Part shown: piece after piece, positions 1 to 9,588 of the stretch
Numbering within the stretch: the stretch's first letter is position 1
How the letters are laid out: every line of letters begins with the position of its first letter
DNA from: Roseimaritima ulvae
Lineage (GTDB): Bacteria > Planctomycetota > Planctomycetia > Pirellulales > Pirellulaceae
NCBI RefSeq assembly: GCF_008065135.1
Contig: NZ_CP042914.1
Location: 2,232,001-2,296,000 of the forward strand
Reading direction: 5' to 3'
Length of the DNA stretch: 64,000 nt
Notes under the pieces: model-generated
The model's database searches: none
The model's input: the letters and a program-made list of their open reading frames with translations, nothing else
What the model was told of the DNA's origin: nothing
Position numbers and translations under genes: made by a program

Positions 1-241
1 ACGTCCTGTATCAGATCGTATCGCGCGTGTCCGTTCTAACGGTGTGGAGACGAGCGTTTGCAATAAATATCACCACCAATACTCGGTTGGCATGACGTTT
101 CCCAGAGACCGTTACAATCGCTTACAATCCAATACGAATTTCCCGTATTCATCGGGGCCGCCAACAACGTTCAATGGTGCATGAATCCGCGGCAGCTCGG
201 TCGCCTCGGGACGTTGCCAACTCAAAATGGGAATCTGTTGA

Positions 242-1978
242 ATGTGGAAATCGGGATTGTTGTCCGCCTTGGCCATCATAGCCTGCACGCCGTGTTGGTC
301 TGCTGAACCGATGCATCGTAGCCGTATTGGGGATCATGTCGAATCCTTCACGCTGGATAACTGCTACGGCAAATCTGTTTCCCTGGATGATTTCTCAAAG
401 GCGAAGGCGATCGCGATCGTTTTTTTGGGCACCGAATGCCCGCTGGCGAAACTCTACGGTCCGCGGTTGACGGCGATACAGGAGCAGTACGCCGATCGTG
501 GTGTGCAGATCATTGGAATCAACTCCAACACGCAGGATAGTCTCACCGAGTTGGCAGCCTACGTGCATCGTCACGAGATCGGCTTTCCGATGCTCAAAGA
601 CCCCGGAAATCGTGTCGCCGATGCGTTGGCGGCTGAACGCACACCGGAAGTCTTTTTGATCGATCATGAACGCGTGGTCCGGTATCACGGTCGGATCGAC
701 GATCAGTACGGCGTGGGGTACTCTAAGGAACGCGATGCGAAGCCGGAACTGACGATCGCGTTGGATGCTTTACTTGCGGGCAAGCAAATTGAACAGCCGG
801 AGACTGAAGCGGTGGGCTGTCATATAGGTCGAGTGAAGCAGACGGTGCCGACCGGGAATGTCACGTTTACCAAAGACATCGCTCCGATCCTGAATGACAA
901 GTGCGTCAACTGCCATCGCAAGGGCGAGATCGCTCCGTTCACGCTGACCAGCTACGAAGATGTGTTGGGTTGGGAAGACACGATCCTCGAGGTTATCGCC
1001 GACAATCGGATGCCGCCTTGGTATGCCGACCCGGCGCATGGAAAGTTCGCCAATGACGCGCGACTCAGTGCCCGGCAGCGTCAGTTGATCTCCACCTGGG
1101 TAGACAATGGCATGCCGGAGGGCGATCCCAACGACCTACCGGCAGCGCCGCAATTTGCTGAAGGCTGGCAGATTCAGCAACCAGACCAGGTGATCACGAT
1201 GCGTGACAAACCCTTTTCCGTCCCCGCGGAAGGAGTGCTGGACTATCAGCGTTTCGTCGTGGATCCGCAGTGGCAGGAAGATCAATACATCGTGTCCTCG
1301 GAAGCTCGGCCCGACAAACGCGACGTAGTGCATCACATCTTGGTATACGTGATCCCGCCCGGCAAGAGTCGGCGTGACCTCCGCCAGACGTTGGCTGGCT
1401 ATGCGCCAGGAAGTCCGCCACTGCAGCTCGAAGACGGAATCGCGATCGAGGTGAAAGCGGGGAGCAAGCTGTTGTTTGAGATGCACTACACGCCCAATGG
1501 AACGGCCACGGAAGACCTGAGTTGCGTTGGTTTTCGTTTTGCAAAAAAAGCAGACGTTCGCAAGCGACTGGGAGGTCGACTGGCAGCCAATACCAAATTT
1601 GAGATTCCCGCCGGCGCCGCAAACCACACGGTCAAGGCGACGTATGTGGCACGCCAGGACGAGAATCTGCTCAGTATGTCGCCACACATGCATCTGCGTG
1701 GCAAATCGTTCCGCTACGACGTTCGTTTTCCGGACGGACGTGAGGACACTCTGCTGAATGTTCCCAACTACGACTTCAACTGGCAACTGAAATACATCCT
1801 CGACGAGCCCCTGACGTTGCCCAAGGGGACGCAAATTGAATGCACCGCCGTTTTTGATAACAGCGAGTACAATCTGACCAATCCGGATCCGTCCCAACCG
1901 GTACGTTGGGGCGACCAGAGTTTCGAGGAAATGATGATCGGATTCATGGACACCGTACCAGTGAAGGACGAATTTTAG
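242..1978 (+). CDS. Exported redoxin / cytochrome c / copper monooxygenase-like fusion
   Basis: 578 residues. A signal peptide covers about residues 1-21. A thioredoxin-fold redoxin domain follows (about 28-185) with a GTECPLAKLY site around Cys66. A c-type haem motif CVNCH lies at 221-225. The C-terminal half (about 325-575) resembles the copper type II ascorbate-dependent monooxygenase (PHM/DBH) fold: paired His364-His365, His415, HMH at 482-484 and Met564/565 occupy the order of the two copper sites of that family. This suggests a periplasmic redox enzyme combining thiol, haem and copper chemistry; the substrate is unknown. The next gene begins on the last base of its stop codon. The ATG at 242 is chosen because it gives a complete signal peptide, which the ATG at 311 would lose. 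Confidence 0.85.
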   Translation: MWKSGLLSALAIIACTPCWSAEPMHRSRIGDHVESFTLDNCYGKSVSLDDFSKAKAIAIVFLGTECPLAKLYGPRLTAIQEQYADRGVQIIGINSNTQDSLTELAAYVHRHEIGFPMLKDPGNRVADALAAERTPEVFLIDHERVVRYHGRIDDQYGVGYSKERDAKPELTIALDALLAGKQIEQPETEAVGCHIGRVKQTVPTGNVTFTKDIAPILNDKCVNCHRKGEIAPFTLTSYEDVLGWEDTILEVIADNRMPPWYADPAHGKFANDARLSARQRQLISTWVDNGMPEGDPNDLPAAPQFAEGWQIQQPDQVITMRDKPFSVPAEGVLDYQRFVVDPQWQEDQYIVSSEARPDKRDVVHHILVYVIPPGKSRRDLRQTLAGYAPGSPPLQLEDGIAIEVKAGSKLLFEMHYTPNGTATEDLSCVGFRFAKKADVRKRLGGRLAANTKFEIPAGAANHTVKATYVARQDENLLSMSPHMHLRGKSFRYDVRFPDGREDTLLNVPNYDFNWQLKYILDEPLTLPKGTQIECTAVFDNSEYNLTNPDPSQPVRWGDQSFEEMMIGFMDTVPVKDEF

Positions 1979-3339
1979 TGAACAATCACAAGCAGAGTGC
2001 AACCGCCTTGGCGGCTTCCGCGACACTGTTGCTCATGTTGGGGACCAGTGGCGTGGCCCCCACGTCCGCCGAGGATTTCACTCGTTTTCGCGGCGTCGAT
2101 GCAACGGGCGTTGCCAACGATCACCCAGCGCTTCCCAGTCGTTGGAATAAGACCGAGAACGTCGCCTGGGTGGCCGATGTTCCGGGCCAAGGCTGGGGAA
2201 GCCCCATCGTGGTTGGCAACCGGGTGTTTGTTTCCGCGGTGGTTGCGGACGAAGAGAACATCAAGCCCAAGGGAGGCCTTTACCTCGGCAAAGGTGTGCG
2301 TGATCCGGCGAAGGGCATGCACCACTGGATGGTGTATTGCTTTAACTTAACGACCGGCAAGGAACTGTGGCGCCATCAAGCTTACGCCGGCCGCCCGGTC
2401 GTGCCGCGACACCCCAAGAGCTCATATGCTGCCGAGACGCCAACAACCGATGGCCAGCGACTGTATGTACTGTTTGGTGACCTTGGCCTGTACTGCTACA
2501 GGCTCGAGGGAGACCTGCTGTGGTCGCAGCCCATCGAGCCCAAGAAGACGAATATGGACTACGGCGCGGCGGCGTCGCCGGTTGTGCATAACGGACAAGT
2601 TTTCGTCGTATACGACAACAAAGAAGCATCCTGGATCGCTTCCTTTGACGCGCAGACGGGCAACCAACGATGGATCACCAAACGCGATGAAACGATGTCG
2701 TGGGCAACGCCCTTGGTTTGGCAAAATGACAAGCGAACGGAGATCGTCGTTCCCGGTCAACGGTTTAACCGCAGCTACTCGCTCGATGGCAAAGAGCTAT
2801 GGAGGTTCGATGGTAACATGTCCGTGCTGGTGATTCCGTCTCCCTTCGCCGCGCATGGGATGTGCTACATCTCATCTGGCTACGTCGGGGACGCCCACCG
2901 CCCCACCTTCGCGATCCGTCCTGGTGCCCAGGGAAAAATCGCCACAGAAGGCGAGTTTGGCGACAGCGACTTCATTGAGTGGTATCAGCCCAAGGCTTCT
3001 CCGTACAACACCACGCAGATCGTTTACGGCGACTACCTGTACACGGTATACGACCAGGGCTTCATGACCTGTCACAATGCCTTGACCGGTGAGGAGGTCT
3101 ATGGCAAGCGTCGTTTCTCACCCAAGGGTTCGTTTACTTCGTCGCCGTGGGCGTATGACGGCAAAGTATTCTGTTTGAGCGAACATGGTTTGACCTACGT
3201 CATCAAAGCCGGTCCCGAGTTCGAGATTCTAAACACCAATCCGCTTGACGAACTTTGTATCGCAACGCCCAGCGTTGTCGATGGCAAACTGCTGATCCGC
3301 ACGCTGACAAAGGTCTATTGCATTACGCGGGACGAATAA
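1978..3339 (+). CDS. Exported PQQ-like beta-propeller protein
   Basis: Start is taken as the GTG at 1978, which overlaps the previous stop (TAGTG). An AAGGA ribosome site at 1964-1968 lies 9 bases upstream, and the protein then opens with a signal peptide ending near TSAED. Upstream in-frame starts would add residues encoded by the preceding gene. The 453-residue product shows repeated propeller blades of the PQQ/BamB type (GWGSPIVVGNRVFVSA, TYLY/LYVLFGDLGLYCY, AASPVVHNGQVFVVY). Such planctomycete proteins are exported and may be dehydrogenases or scaffolds; no catalytic site is recognisable. Translational coupling suggests it works with the redoxin/copper protein. Substrate unknown. Confidence 0.85.
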   Translation: MNNHKQSATALAASATLLLMLGTSGVAPTSAEDFTRFRGVDATGVANDHPALPSRWNKTENVAWVADVPGQGWGSPIVVGNRVFVSAVVADEENIKPKGGLYLGKGVRDPAKGMHHWMVYCFNLTTGKELWRHQAYAGRPVVPRHPKSSYAAETPTTDGQRLYVLFGDLGLYCYRLEGDLLWSQPIEPKKTNMDYGAAASPVVHNGQVFVVYDNKEASWIASFDAQTGNQRWITKRDETMSWATPLVWQNDKRTEIVVPGQRFNRSYSLDGKELWRFDGNMSVLVIPSPFAAHGMCYISSGYVGDAHRPTFAIRPGAQGKIATEGEFGDSDFIEWYQPKASPYNTTQIVYGDYLYTVYDQGFMTCHNALTGEEVYGKRRFSPKGSFTSSPWAYDGKVFCLSEHGLTYVIKAGPEFEILNTNPLDELCIATPSVVDGKLLIRTLTKVYCITRDE

Positions 3340-3343
3340 CTTT

Positions 3344-4048
3344 ATGAAACACCATGTGCTGATTGTCGAAGATGACGCTCCGCTGGCGTTCATGGTCCGT
3401 GACTTCCTGCTCGAACAAGGTTTTGATGTTACGGTGGAAGATGACGGAAAAGTGGCGATCGAGTTGATCGGGCGCAAACCCTTCGACGCGTTGGTGCTGG
3501 ATATTGGCTTGCCCGGCGCCGACGGCTTCGATGTGTGCCGCTCGATTCGTCCACACTTCGAAGGACCGGTAATCGTGCTGACGGCTCGTGGCGAGGAAAT
3601 CGATGAAGTCATCGCTTTAGAGGTGGGCGCGGATGACTTCATGTCCAAGCCCGTGCGGCCACGGGCGCTGCTTGCCAGACTGAAGATGCATTTGCGCAAG
3701 AGTGATACGCTTGCTGCAAGTAGCGCCGAAGCGTCGTCCAACGAGGCCATTCTGGTAGGAGATTTGCGAATCGAAACGGCCTGCCGAACCGTGTTGCTCG
3801 CCGGTCAGAATATCGAGATTACGACAGCCGAATACGATCTCCTGCTGTATTTGGCCGAACGTGCCGGAACCATCGTTGATCGCAAAGACGTGTACCTGGA
3901 TTTGCTCGAGATTCCCTACGACGGTCTGGACCGCTCGATCGACCTGCGGGTTTCGCGGCTGCGAAAAAAACTCAATGATGATCCGACTCACCCCACTCGC
4001 ATTAAATCGATCCGTGGAGTGGGTTATCTGATGGCCAAGCCGGCATGA
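3344..4048 (+). CDS. OmpR/PhoB-family response regulator
   Basis: 234 residues. The N-terminal receiver domain has the acidic pair ED(D) at 9-11, phospho-acceptor Asp53 in LVLDIGLPG, and the conserved KP near residue 104. The C-terminal winged helix (about 135-232) has the OmpR ending RSIDLRVSRLRKKL...IKSIRGVGYL. It begins 4 bases after the propeller gene and overlaps its kinase gene by ATGA, so the four genes from 242 to 5319 read as one transcript. The context implies it controls the upstream redox genes, possibly by autoregulation; no operator was identified. Confidence 0.95.
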   Translation: MKHHVLIVEDDAPLAFMVRDFLLEQGFDVTVEDDGKVAIELIGRKPFDALVLDIGLPGADGFDVCRSIRPHFEGPVIVLTARGEEIDEVIALEVGADDFMSKPVRPRALLARLKMHLRKSDTLAASSAEASSNEAILVGDLRIETACRTVLLAGQNIEITTAEYDLLLYLAERAGTIVDRKDVYLDLLEIPYDGLDRSIDLRVSRLRKKLNDDPTHPTRIKSIRGVGYLMAKPA

Positions 4049-5319
4049 CGCGACTGTTTATCCGATTCTATCTCGGCATTATCGCCGTCCTGATCGTGGC
4101 CTGGCTCATTCAGGTCTATGTGTTTCAGGGAACCACGGAAGCCAAAAACGTTGCCGTAATCGAAGAAGCTCTCAGCGGAGGGGCGCTGTCGGCACGCGAC
4201 GACATCATCGCGGGCGGTGAGGAGAACTTTGCCCAGTCGATCGCGGAAGTTCAATCTCGATTCGCTTACCCCGTCAATGTTGTCGATCGTTCGGATCGGC
4301 AGATATCCGCAAAGGCCATTGCTCGAATGGATCAAGGCGAGGCCGTTTTGTACTCTGGTAAAATGCTGGTCGCGATTCCCGATTCGCCGTGGCTGGTCGA
4401 ACTCGGTCCGCTGCCACAGTTCGCCGGTCCGACCCAACGAGACGTGCTGGTAGGACTTGGTAGCGTCTTGCTGCTTGCCGCCGGGGCGATTGCCATCTTG
4501 CTAAGACCCATCGCTCGTCAGTTTCGCACCGTCGAGAAGACGGCATTGGCGATCGCGGGAGGTGATTTGGCCGCCCGCATCGTGGAAAAGCCTCGCCGCA
4601 GCCTGCCGATCGTGAGTGCCTTTAACAAAATGGCCGACCGGGTCGAAACTCTATTGCGGTCCCAGAAAGAGTTGCTGCAGGCGGTTTCTCACGAACTGCG
4701 GACGCCGCTGGCGCGCATCAAGTTCGCCACCGAATTACTTCGTTCGGCAGACAACGAGGAAAAACGCCAGCAGCGCATCGATGGGATCGACGAGGCGACC
4801 GACAAATTGGATGATCTGGTCGGTGAGTTGCTGAGCTATATGCGGTTGGGCGAAGATGCCCACATGGCCCCCACCAGGTCGGTTTCCGTCGAGGATGTGG
4901 TTTCCGAAGCGATTGAACTTTATGCTCCGCTCAACGGTGAAATCCAGTTCGGTTTTGCCGCCCCGTCGCCGGAAATTTTATTGACAACTTATCGAAACGA
5001 CTTGTTACGAGCCATTGGCAATGTCGTTGGCAACGCGGCCAAATATGCGAAGTCTCAGGTCCAGATCGCCGTCGCCGAGCAGGACGGCTACGTCACCATC
5101 ACCGTGGATGACGACGGCATTGGAATTCCCGCCGAGGATCGAGAAGCAGTGTTTGAACCATTCAAGCGGTTGACAAAAGAAAAGCAACCAGGAGCCGGAC
5201 TGGGGCTGGCGATCGTTCGCCGAATTTGTCAACGACTGAATGGCGAAGTCGTCGTAGCGACCAGCCCGCTTGGTGGAGCGAGGTTTGAGATTCGTCTGCC
5301 GGCCAACGAAGTGGCTTGA
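4045..5319 (+). CDS. Membrane sensor histidine kinase
   Basis: 424 residues. A first membrane helix lies at about 5-27, a periplasmic sensor region at about 28-133 and a second helix at about 134-155. A HAMP linker follows, then HisKA with phospho-acceptor His216 in SHELRTPLARIKFATELL. The HATPase domain has an N box (RNDLLRAIGNVVGNAAKYA), DDDGIGIP and GAGLGLAIV. It is the cognate partner of the response regulator, with overlapping start and stop codons. The periplasmic sensor of about 105 residues has no recognised ligand-binding family. Linkage to the redoxin/haem/copper protein suggests an envelope redox or metal signal, which is inference. Confidence 0.93.
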   Translation: MTRLFIRFYLGIIAVLIVAWLIQVYVFQGTTEAKNVAVIEEALSGGALSARDDIIAGGEENFAQSIAEVQSRFAYPVNVVDRSDRQISAKAIARMDQGEAVLYSGKMLVAIPDSPWLVELGPLPQFAGPTQRDVLVGLGSVLLLAAGAIAILLRPIARQFRTVEKTALAIAGGDLAARIVEKPRRSLPIVSAFNKMADRVETLLRSQKELLQAVSHELRTPLARIKFATELLRSADNEEKRQQRIDGIDEATDKLDDLVGELLSYMRLGEDAHMAPTRSVSVEDVVSEAIELYAPLNGEIQFGFAAPSPEILLTTYRNDLLRAIGNVVGNAAKYAKSQVQIAVAEQDGYVTITVDDDGIGIPAEDREAVFEPFKRLTKEKQPGAGLGLAIVRRICQRLNGEVVVATSPLGGARFEIRLPANEVA

Positions 5320-5505
5320 GGCTGGGCAAGCCCGGCGGAAATACAGAACTTTCCCCACTTATAAATTGCTCGGCTCTCTCAGGGGGAGCGTGAAGTGAAT
5401 CCGTCGGTAATGCATTTCACGTCCACCGCAAGGTCAGGTGATAGATTATGTTAGGAGCTCAATTACACTTTTGCCCCTTTTTACTCCGATACCAGGATCT
5501 TTTGC
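5320..5505. other. Intergenic gap with a partial dispersed repeat
   Basis: 186 bases between the kinase and the DHH gene. Bases 5373-5397 match the right half of the CTCTCCC repeat family described at 16732-16779 (CTCTC..GGGGGAGCGTGAAGTG). No promoter or RNA gene could be supported. Confidence 0.5.
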
Positions 5506-6462
5506 GTGGCCCATTTTGATGTTTTTAACGGAGATGCCGACGGCATTTGCGCCTTACAACAACTCCGACTGGCCGAACCACGGGAAAGCACCCTGGTCAC
5601 GGGGGTCAAGCGAGACATCAACCTGCTCAAACGCGTCGACGCACAGCCCGGAGATACCGTCACCGTGCTGGATATCTCGCTAGACAAGAATCGCGACGAC
5701 CTGCAGCGGCTGCTCGACAACGGCGTCCAGGTGACCTACTTCGATCATCACTTTGCGGGCGAGATCCCCGAATCGGCTGCCCTCAATACTTCGATCGATA
5801 CCGCCGGGGACGTGTGTACCGGTCTGATCGTCAACCGATTTCTTCACGATGCTCACCTTCCGTGGGCCGTCACCGCTTTGTTTGGCGACAATCTGCACGA
5901 TGCGGCTCGGAACGCGGCACAGCCACTGAACTTAGACGATTCGCAACTCGAGCAACTCGAAACGCTGGGCACGCTGCTGAACTACAACGGCTATGGCAGC
6001 ACGCTGGACGATCTGTATTTCCGCCCCGATGAGCTCTACCAAAAGCTTCATCCCTATGCGGATCCGTTCGAATTCATCGCTTCCGATGTGACCTTCCAAA
6101 CGCTCCGCGAGGGCTTTGACAATGACATGAACCGCGCACGTTCCATCGCCCCGGTGTTGCAGACCGAGCGATGCGCCGTGTTCGCCTTCCCCTGCGAGGC
6201 CTTCTCGCGGCGGGTTAGTGGCGTATACAGCAATCTATTGGCACGCGACAACCCACAGCGTGCCCACGCTTTGGCCAGCCTGCTGCCATCGGGGGACTAC
6301 TTGGTCAGCGTCCGTGCGCCGCTGATGACCAAATCCGGTGCCGATGAACTCTGCCGCCAGTTTCCTACCGGTGGCGGCCGCAAAGCGGCGGCGGGGATCA
6401 ATCAACTGCCCGCCGACCAAATACAACCCTTTATGGATGCGATGCAAAAGCAATTCGGCTGA
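5506..6462 (+). CDS. DHH-family phosphoesterase
   Basis: 318 residues from a GTG start. DHH motifs are visible: FNGDADGICAL at the N-terminus (the DxD metal site), VTVLDISLD, and YFDHHF. A DHHA1-like ending carries GGGRKAAAGI. The length is short for RecJ and fits the NrnA/oligoribonuclease-like or stand-alone DHH hydrolases. Expected activity is metal-dependent hydrolysis of phosphodiesters in nucleotides or short oligonucleotides in the cytoplasm. The GTG at 5506 gives the motif-bearing N-terminus directly; an AGGA lies about 9 bases upstream. It appears to be a single-gene unit. Confidence 0.85.
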   Translation: MAHFDVFNGDADGICALQQLRLAEPRESTLVTGVKRDINLLKRVDAQPGDTVTVLDISLDKNRDDLQRLLDNGVQVTYFDHHFAGEIPESAALNTSIDTAGDVCTGLIVNRFLHDAHLPWAVTALFGDNLHDAARNAAQPLNLDDSQLEQLETLGTLLNYNGYGSTLDDLYFRPDELYQKLHPYADPFEFIASDVTFQTLREGFDNDMNRARSIAPVLQTERCAVFAFPCEAFSRRVSGVYSNLLARDNPQRAHALASLLPSGDYLVSVRAPLMTKSGADELCRQFPTGGGRKAAAGINQLPADQIQPFMDAMQKQFG

Positions 6463-6617
6463 ACGCTCTTTCGCTTTCGTGACGCGGGGAATTCGTGTTA
6501 GAATAACCATTCGACACATTCCCCCCGCCTCCACAAAGTGAATTTGCCAGTCCTGCCTTAATAAGCTGGTAGTACGCTTTGCCCCCCACCTTCCTACCGC
6601 TCCATGGAGGAGATGCG

Positions 6618-9575
6618 TTGCCCGTGTTTTCTCAATTGGTCCTGTTCCCGCGATGGCAATTCGTTGGCTCGCTGCTGATCGGACTGCTGATCCCAGCGTT
6701 TGCCAGCCCAAGCCCCGGCATGGCGGCACCAAGCCCTCAGCCGCCGAACCAAGCGGAACAAGAACAAGAAAAATTTTTCGAGTCCAAGGTGCGTCCGCTA
6801 CTGGTGGAACATTGCATCGAATGCCACGGTCCGGAAGAACAATCGGGTGAACTGCGGCTGGATCGGCTGGCGGATTTCCAACGCGGCGGAGGCTCCGGGC
6901 CGGTGGTCGTGCCAGGGGATCCGAAAGCCAGTCGGCTGATCCGAGCCATCGGATTTCAGGACAATCAGTTACAGATGCCCCCTGATCGGAAACTGCCCGA
7001 CGAAGTCATCCAGATATTTACCGAATGGGTCCGCACGGGCGCTTACTGGCCTCCGGGGGAAACCGAGGGGGACGAACAGCCGGTAGAAGAGATGTCGCTG
7101 GCCGAGCAGATCGAAAACCAGCGTCAAACTCATTGGGCATTCCAACCGATTGTCGCCAGCGAGCCGCCATCGAACGAGCAGATCTTGTCGCACGACTCGG
7201 CGACGTCGCCGGCAGTGGCCGAGCTGGATTCGATTTCGGCGATCGATCGGTTCGTGTTGGACCAGCTGGCCGGAGCGTCCTTGGCGCCCAACCCTCGTGC
7301 CGATCGCCGTGTCCTGATCCACCGTGCCTATTTCACGTTGCTGGGATTGCCGCCTTCCTACGAAGACGTCCAGGCGTTCTTAAACGATCCCGCTCCCGAT
7401 GCCTTTGAGCGACTGGTCGATCGCTTGTTGGACAACCCACACTACGGCGAACGGTGGGCGCGGCATTGGCTGGACATCGCGCGCTACGGGGACACCAAAG
7501 GTTACTTGGCGGGAAACCGCGAAACCCGTTACCCCTACGCTTACACGTTTCGCGACTACGTGATCAATGCTTTCAACGAGGACAAGCCCTTCGATGATTT
7601 CATCGTCGAACAGATTGCCGCCGATCGCTTGGAATTGACGGGCCAGCAGCGTTCGGCGCTGGCAGCCATGGGCTTCCTGACCGTGGGACGCCGGTTCTCG
7701 AATCGGACGCACGACATCATCGACGACCGCATCGATGTGGTCACCCGTGGATTCCTGGGACTGAGCGTGGCCTGTGCCCGCTGCCACGACCACAAATTCG
7801 ATCCCATCCCCACGGCCGACTACTACTCACTGTACGGCGTGTTCGCCAGTTCCCAAGAGCCAGCGGAATTGCCTCTTTTGGGCGAGCCGCAAGCGTCCCC
7901 CGAATACGAAGCCTTTCTTCAAGCTCGAGCGGAGAAACAAGCCAAGGTCGACGAGTGGGTGGAGGCCCGCCGTGTGGGCACCGAACATGAACTCCGCTCG
8001 CGAGTAGCCGACTATCTGGTCTACGTTGCCAACACGCTGGCGCAGTACAAGCAGGGCAAAACGGCGCTGCAGGGCAAACGCGGAGCGCTGCGACGAGCCG
8101 CTGCGAAGCGTTGGCAACAATACCTTGCCCAACCCGCCGAATCGCTCGATCCGATCTGGAAGCTGTGGCACCAACTGGCCGCGCTGCCGGCCGATAAGTT
8201 TGCCGCACAAGCCGCGTCGAAGCTTGAGGATGAATCGCACGACCAAGTCCCCGCTTCGTTGCTGGCCGCCCTTCGAGAGGCTCAGCCGCAATCGCTGCCC
8301 GAAGCGGCGCAGACGTTCGGTGAGCGACTGGAAGCGGTCTACGCCCAGTGGGTCGAGGCGGTCAAAGCTGACGACAGCCTGACGCGTCTTGCCGACGAAG
8401 ACGACGAGCGACTGCGACAGTCGCTGTTTGCCGCCGACGCGCCCACTTCACTGAACACCCAGCAAATGCTGGTTCATCTGGATCAAGCCGAACGCAACAA
8501 ACACAACCAACTGCAAAACGATGTCAACGGCGTCAGCGTGACCCATCCGGGGGCTCCGCCGCGAGGCATGGTGATGGTTGACCGAGACCGTCCCATCGAA
8601 CCGGTGATCTTCCGCCGCGGAGTCCCGGGCAATCGTGGCGACAAGGTGCCGCGGCGTTTTCTACAGGTCCTTGCCAGCGTCGACGGAGGCCAACCGTTTG
8701 AACAAGGCAGCGGCCGTTTGGAACTGGCTCGCGCCATCGCCAGCCCCGACAATCCGTTGACCGCCCGGGTAATTGTCAATCGCGTTTGGCAACACCAGTT
8801 CGGCGAGGGCTTAGTCCGCACGTCGAGCGATTTTGGCACACGCGGCGAGCCGCCGACGCACCCCCAGCTGCTCGATTATCTGGCGGCTGAATTTATGGCC
8901 GATGGCTGGTCGATCAAACGCTTGCAGCGCCGAATCCTGTTATCTCGGACTTGGCAACAGACCAGCGAACTGCGACCAGACGCGGCGGAACAAGATCCGG
9001 AAAACCGCCTGCTTTGGCACATGCCTCGACGGCGAATGGAATTTGAACCACTGCGTGATCGCTTGCTGACCGTTGCTGGTCGCTTGGAGAGCCGAATCGG
9101 CGGCCGCTCGGCGATGATCCACCAGGACTCACCGCGGCGGGGACTGTACGCCTACATCGATCGCGAAGACCTGCCCGGCTTGCTGGCCAGCTTTGACCTG
9201 CCCAGCCCCGATGCCAGCCAGGCCCAGCGAACCGAAACGACCGTGCCCCAACAAGCCCTGTACCTCATGAACTCGGCCTTTGTCATCGAACAGGCCCGGG
9301 CCTTGGCAACCAGGTCCGCGGTGAACATCCCCGCGGAAAGCCCAGCCGTGGAAGTTTCGCAACAACGGATTCAGCGGCTGTATCAATTGGCTTTGGCTCG
9401 CGATCCGGACGAAGCCGAAATGCGGGCGGCGATGACCTTCGTCGATCCGGTATCCAGCGAAGCGAACGACGGGGAGCAAAAGGACGTCGTTCACACCGCC
9501 GGCGATTCATTGGATCCCTGGGTTCAGTTGGCCCAAGTGCTTTTGCTTTGCAACGAATTTGCCTTTGTCGATTAG
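6618..9575 (+). CDS. PSD1-type planctomycete cytochrome (DUF1549/DUF1553)
   Basis: About 985 residues. A TTG start at 6618 is preferred because GGAGGAG at 6606-6612 lies 5 bases upstream and the product opens with a signal peptide; another TTG at 6579 has no such site. Planctomycete cytochrome C domain: haem motif CIECH near residue 65. DUF1549 follows (YGERWARHWLDIARYGDTKGY; CARCHDHKFDPIPTADYY, containing a second CxxCH) and a C-terminal DUF1553 (NPLTARVIVNRVWQHQFGEGLVRT). These proteins are exported and form a gene pair with DUF1501 proteins, here 13 bases downstream. Their biochemical role is undefined. Confidence 0.9.
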   Translation: MPVFSQLVLFPRWQFVGSLLIGLLIPAFASPSPGMAAPSPQPPNQAEQEQEKFFESKVRPLLVEHCIECHGPEEQSGELRLDRLADFQRGGGSGPVVVPGDPKASRLIRAIGFQDNQLQMPPDRKLPDEVIQIFTEWVRTGAYWPPGETEGDEQPVEEMSLAEQIENQRQTHWAFQPIVASEPPSNEQILSHDSATSPAVAELDSISAIDRFVLDQLAGASLAPNPRADRRVLIHRAYFTLLGLPPSYEDVQAFLNDPAPDAFERLVDRLLDNPHYGERWARHWLDIARYGDTKGYLAGNRETRYPYAYTFRDYVINAFNEDKPFDDFIVEQIAADRLELTGQQRSALAAMGFLTVGRRFSNRTHDIIDDRIDVVTRGFLGLSVACARCHDHKFDPIPTADYYSLYGVFASSQEPAELPLLGEPQASPEYEAFLQARAEKQAKVDEWVEARRVGTEHELRSRVADYLVYVANTLAQYKQGKTALQGKRGALRRAAAKRWQQYLAQPAESLDPIWKLWHQLAALPADKFAAQAASKLEDESHDQVPASLLAALREAQPQSLPEAAQTFGERLEAVYAQWVEAVKADDSLTRLADEDDERLRQSLFAADAPTSLNTQQMLVHLDQAERNKHNQLQNDVNGVSVTHPGAPPRGMVMVDRDRPIEPVIFRRGVPGNRGDKVPRRFLQVLASVDGGQPFEQGSGRLELARAIASPDNPLTARVIVNRVWQHQFGEGLVRTSSDFGTRGEPPTHPQLLDYLAAEFMADGWSIKRLQRRILLSRTWQQTSELRPDAAEQDPENRLLWHMPRRRMEFEPLRDRLLTVAGRLESRIGGRSAMIHQDSPRRGLYAYIDREDLPGLLASFDLPSPDASQAQRTETTVPQQALYLMNSAFVIEQARALATRSAVNIPAESPAVEVSQQRIQRLYQLALARDPDEAEMRAAMTFVDPVSSEANDGEQKDVVHTAGDSLDPWVQLAQVLLLCNEFAFVD

Positions 9576-9588
9576 CGAGCGTCCCGCA

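Noticed and set aside
1136-2026. 296-codon minus-strand frame opposite the redoxin/copper gene
   Set aside because: It is antisense to a clearly recognisable fusion protein, has no domain and uses unlikely composition.
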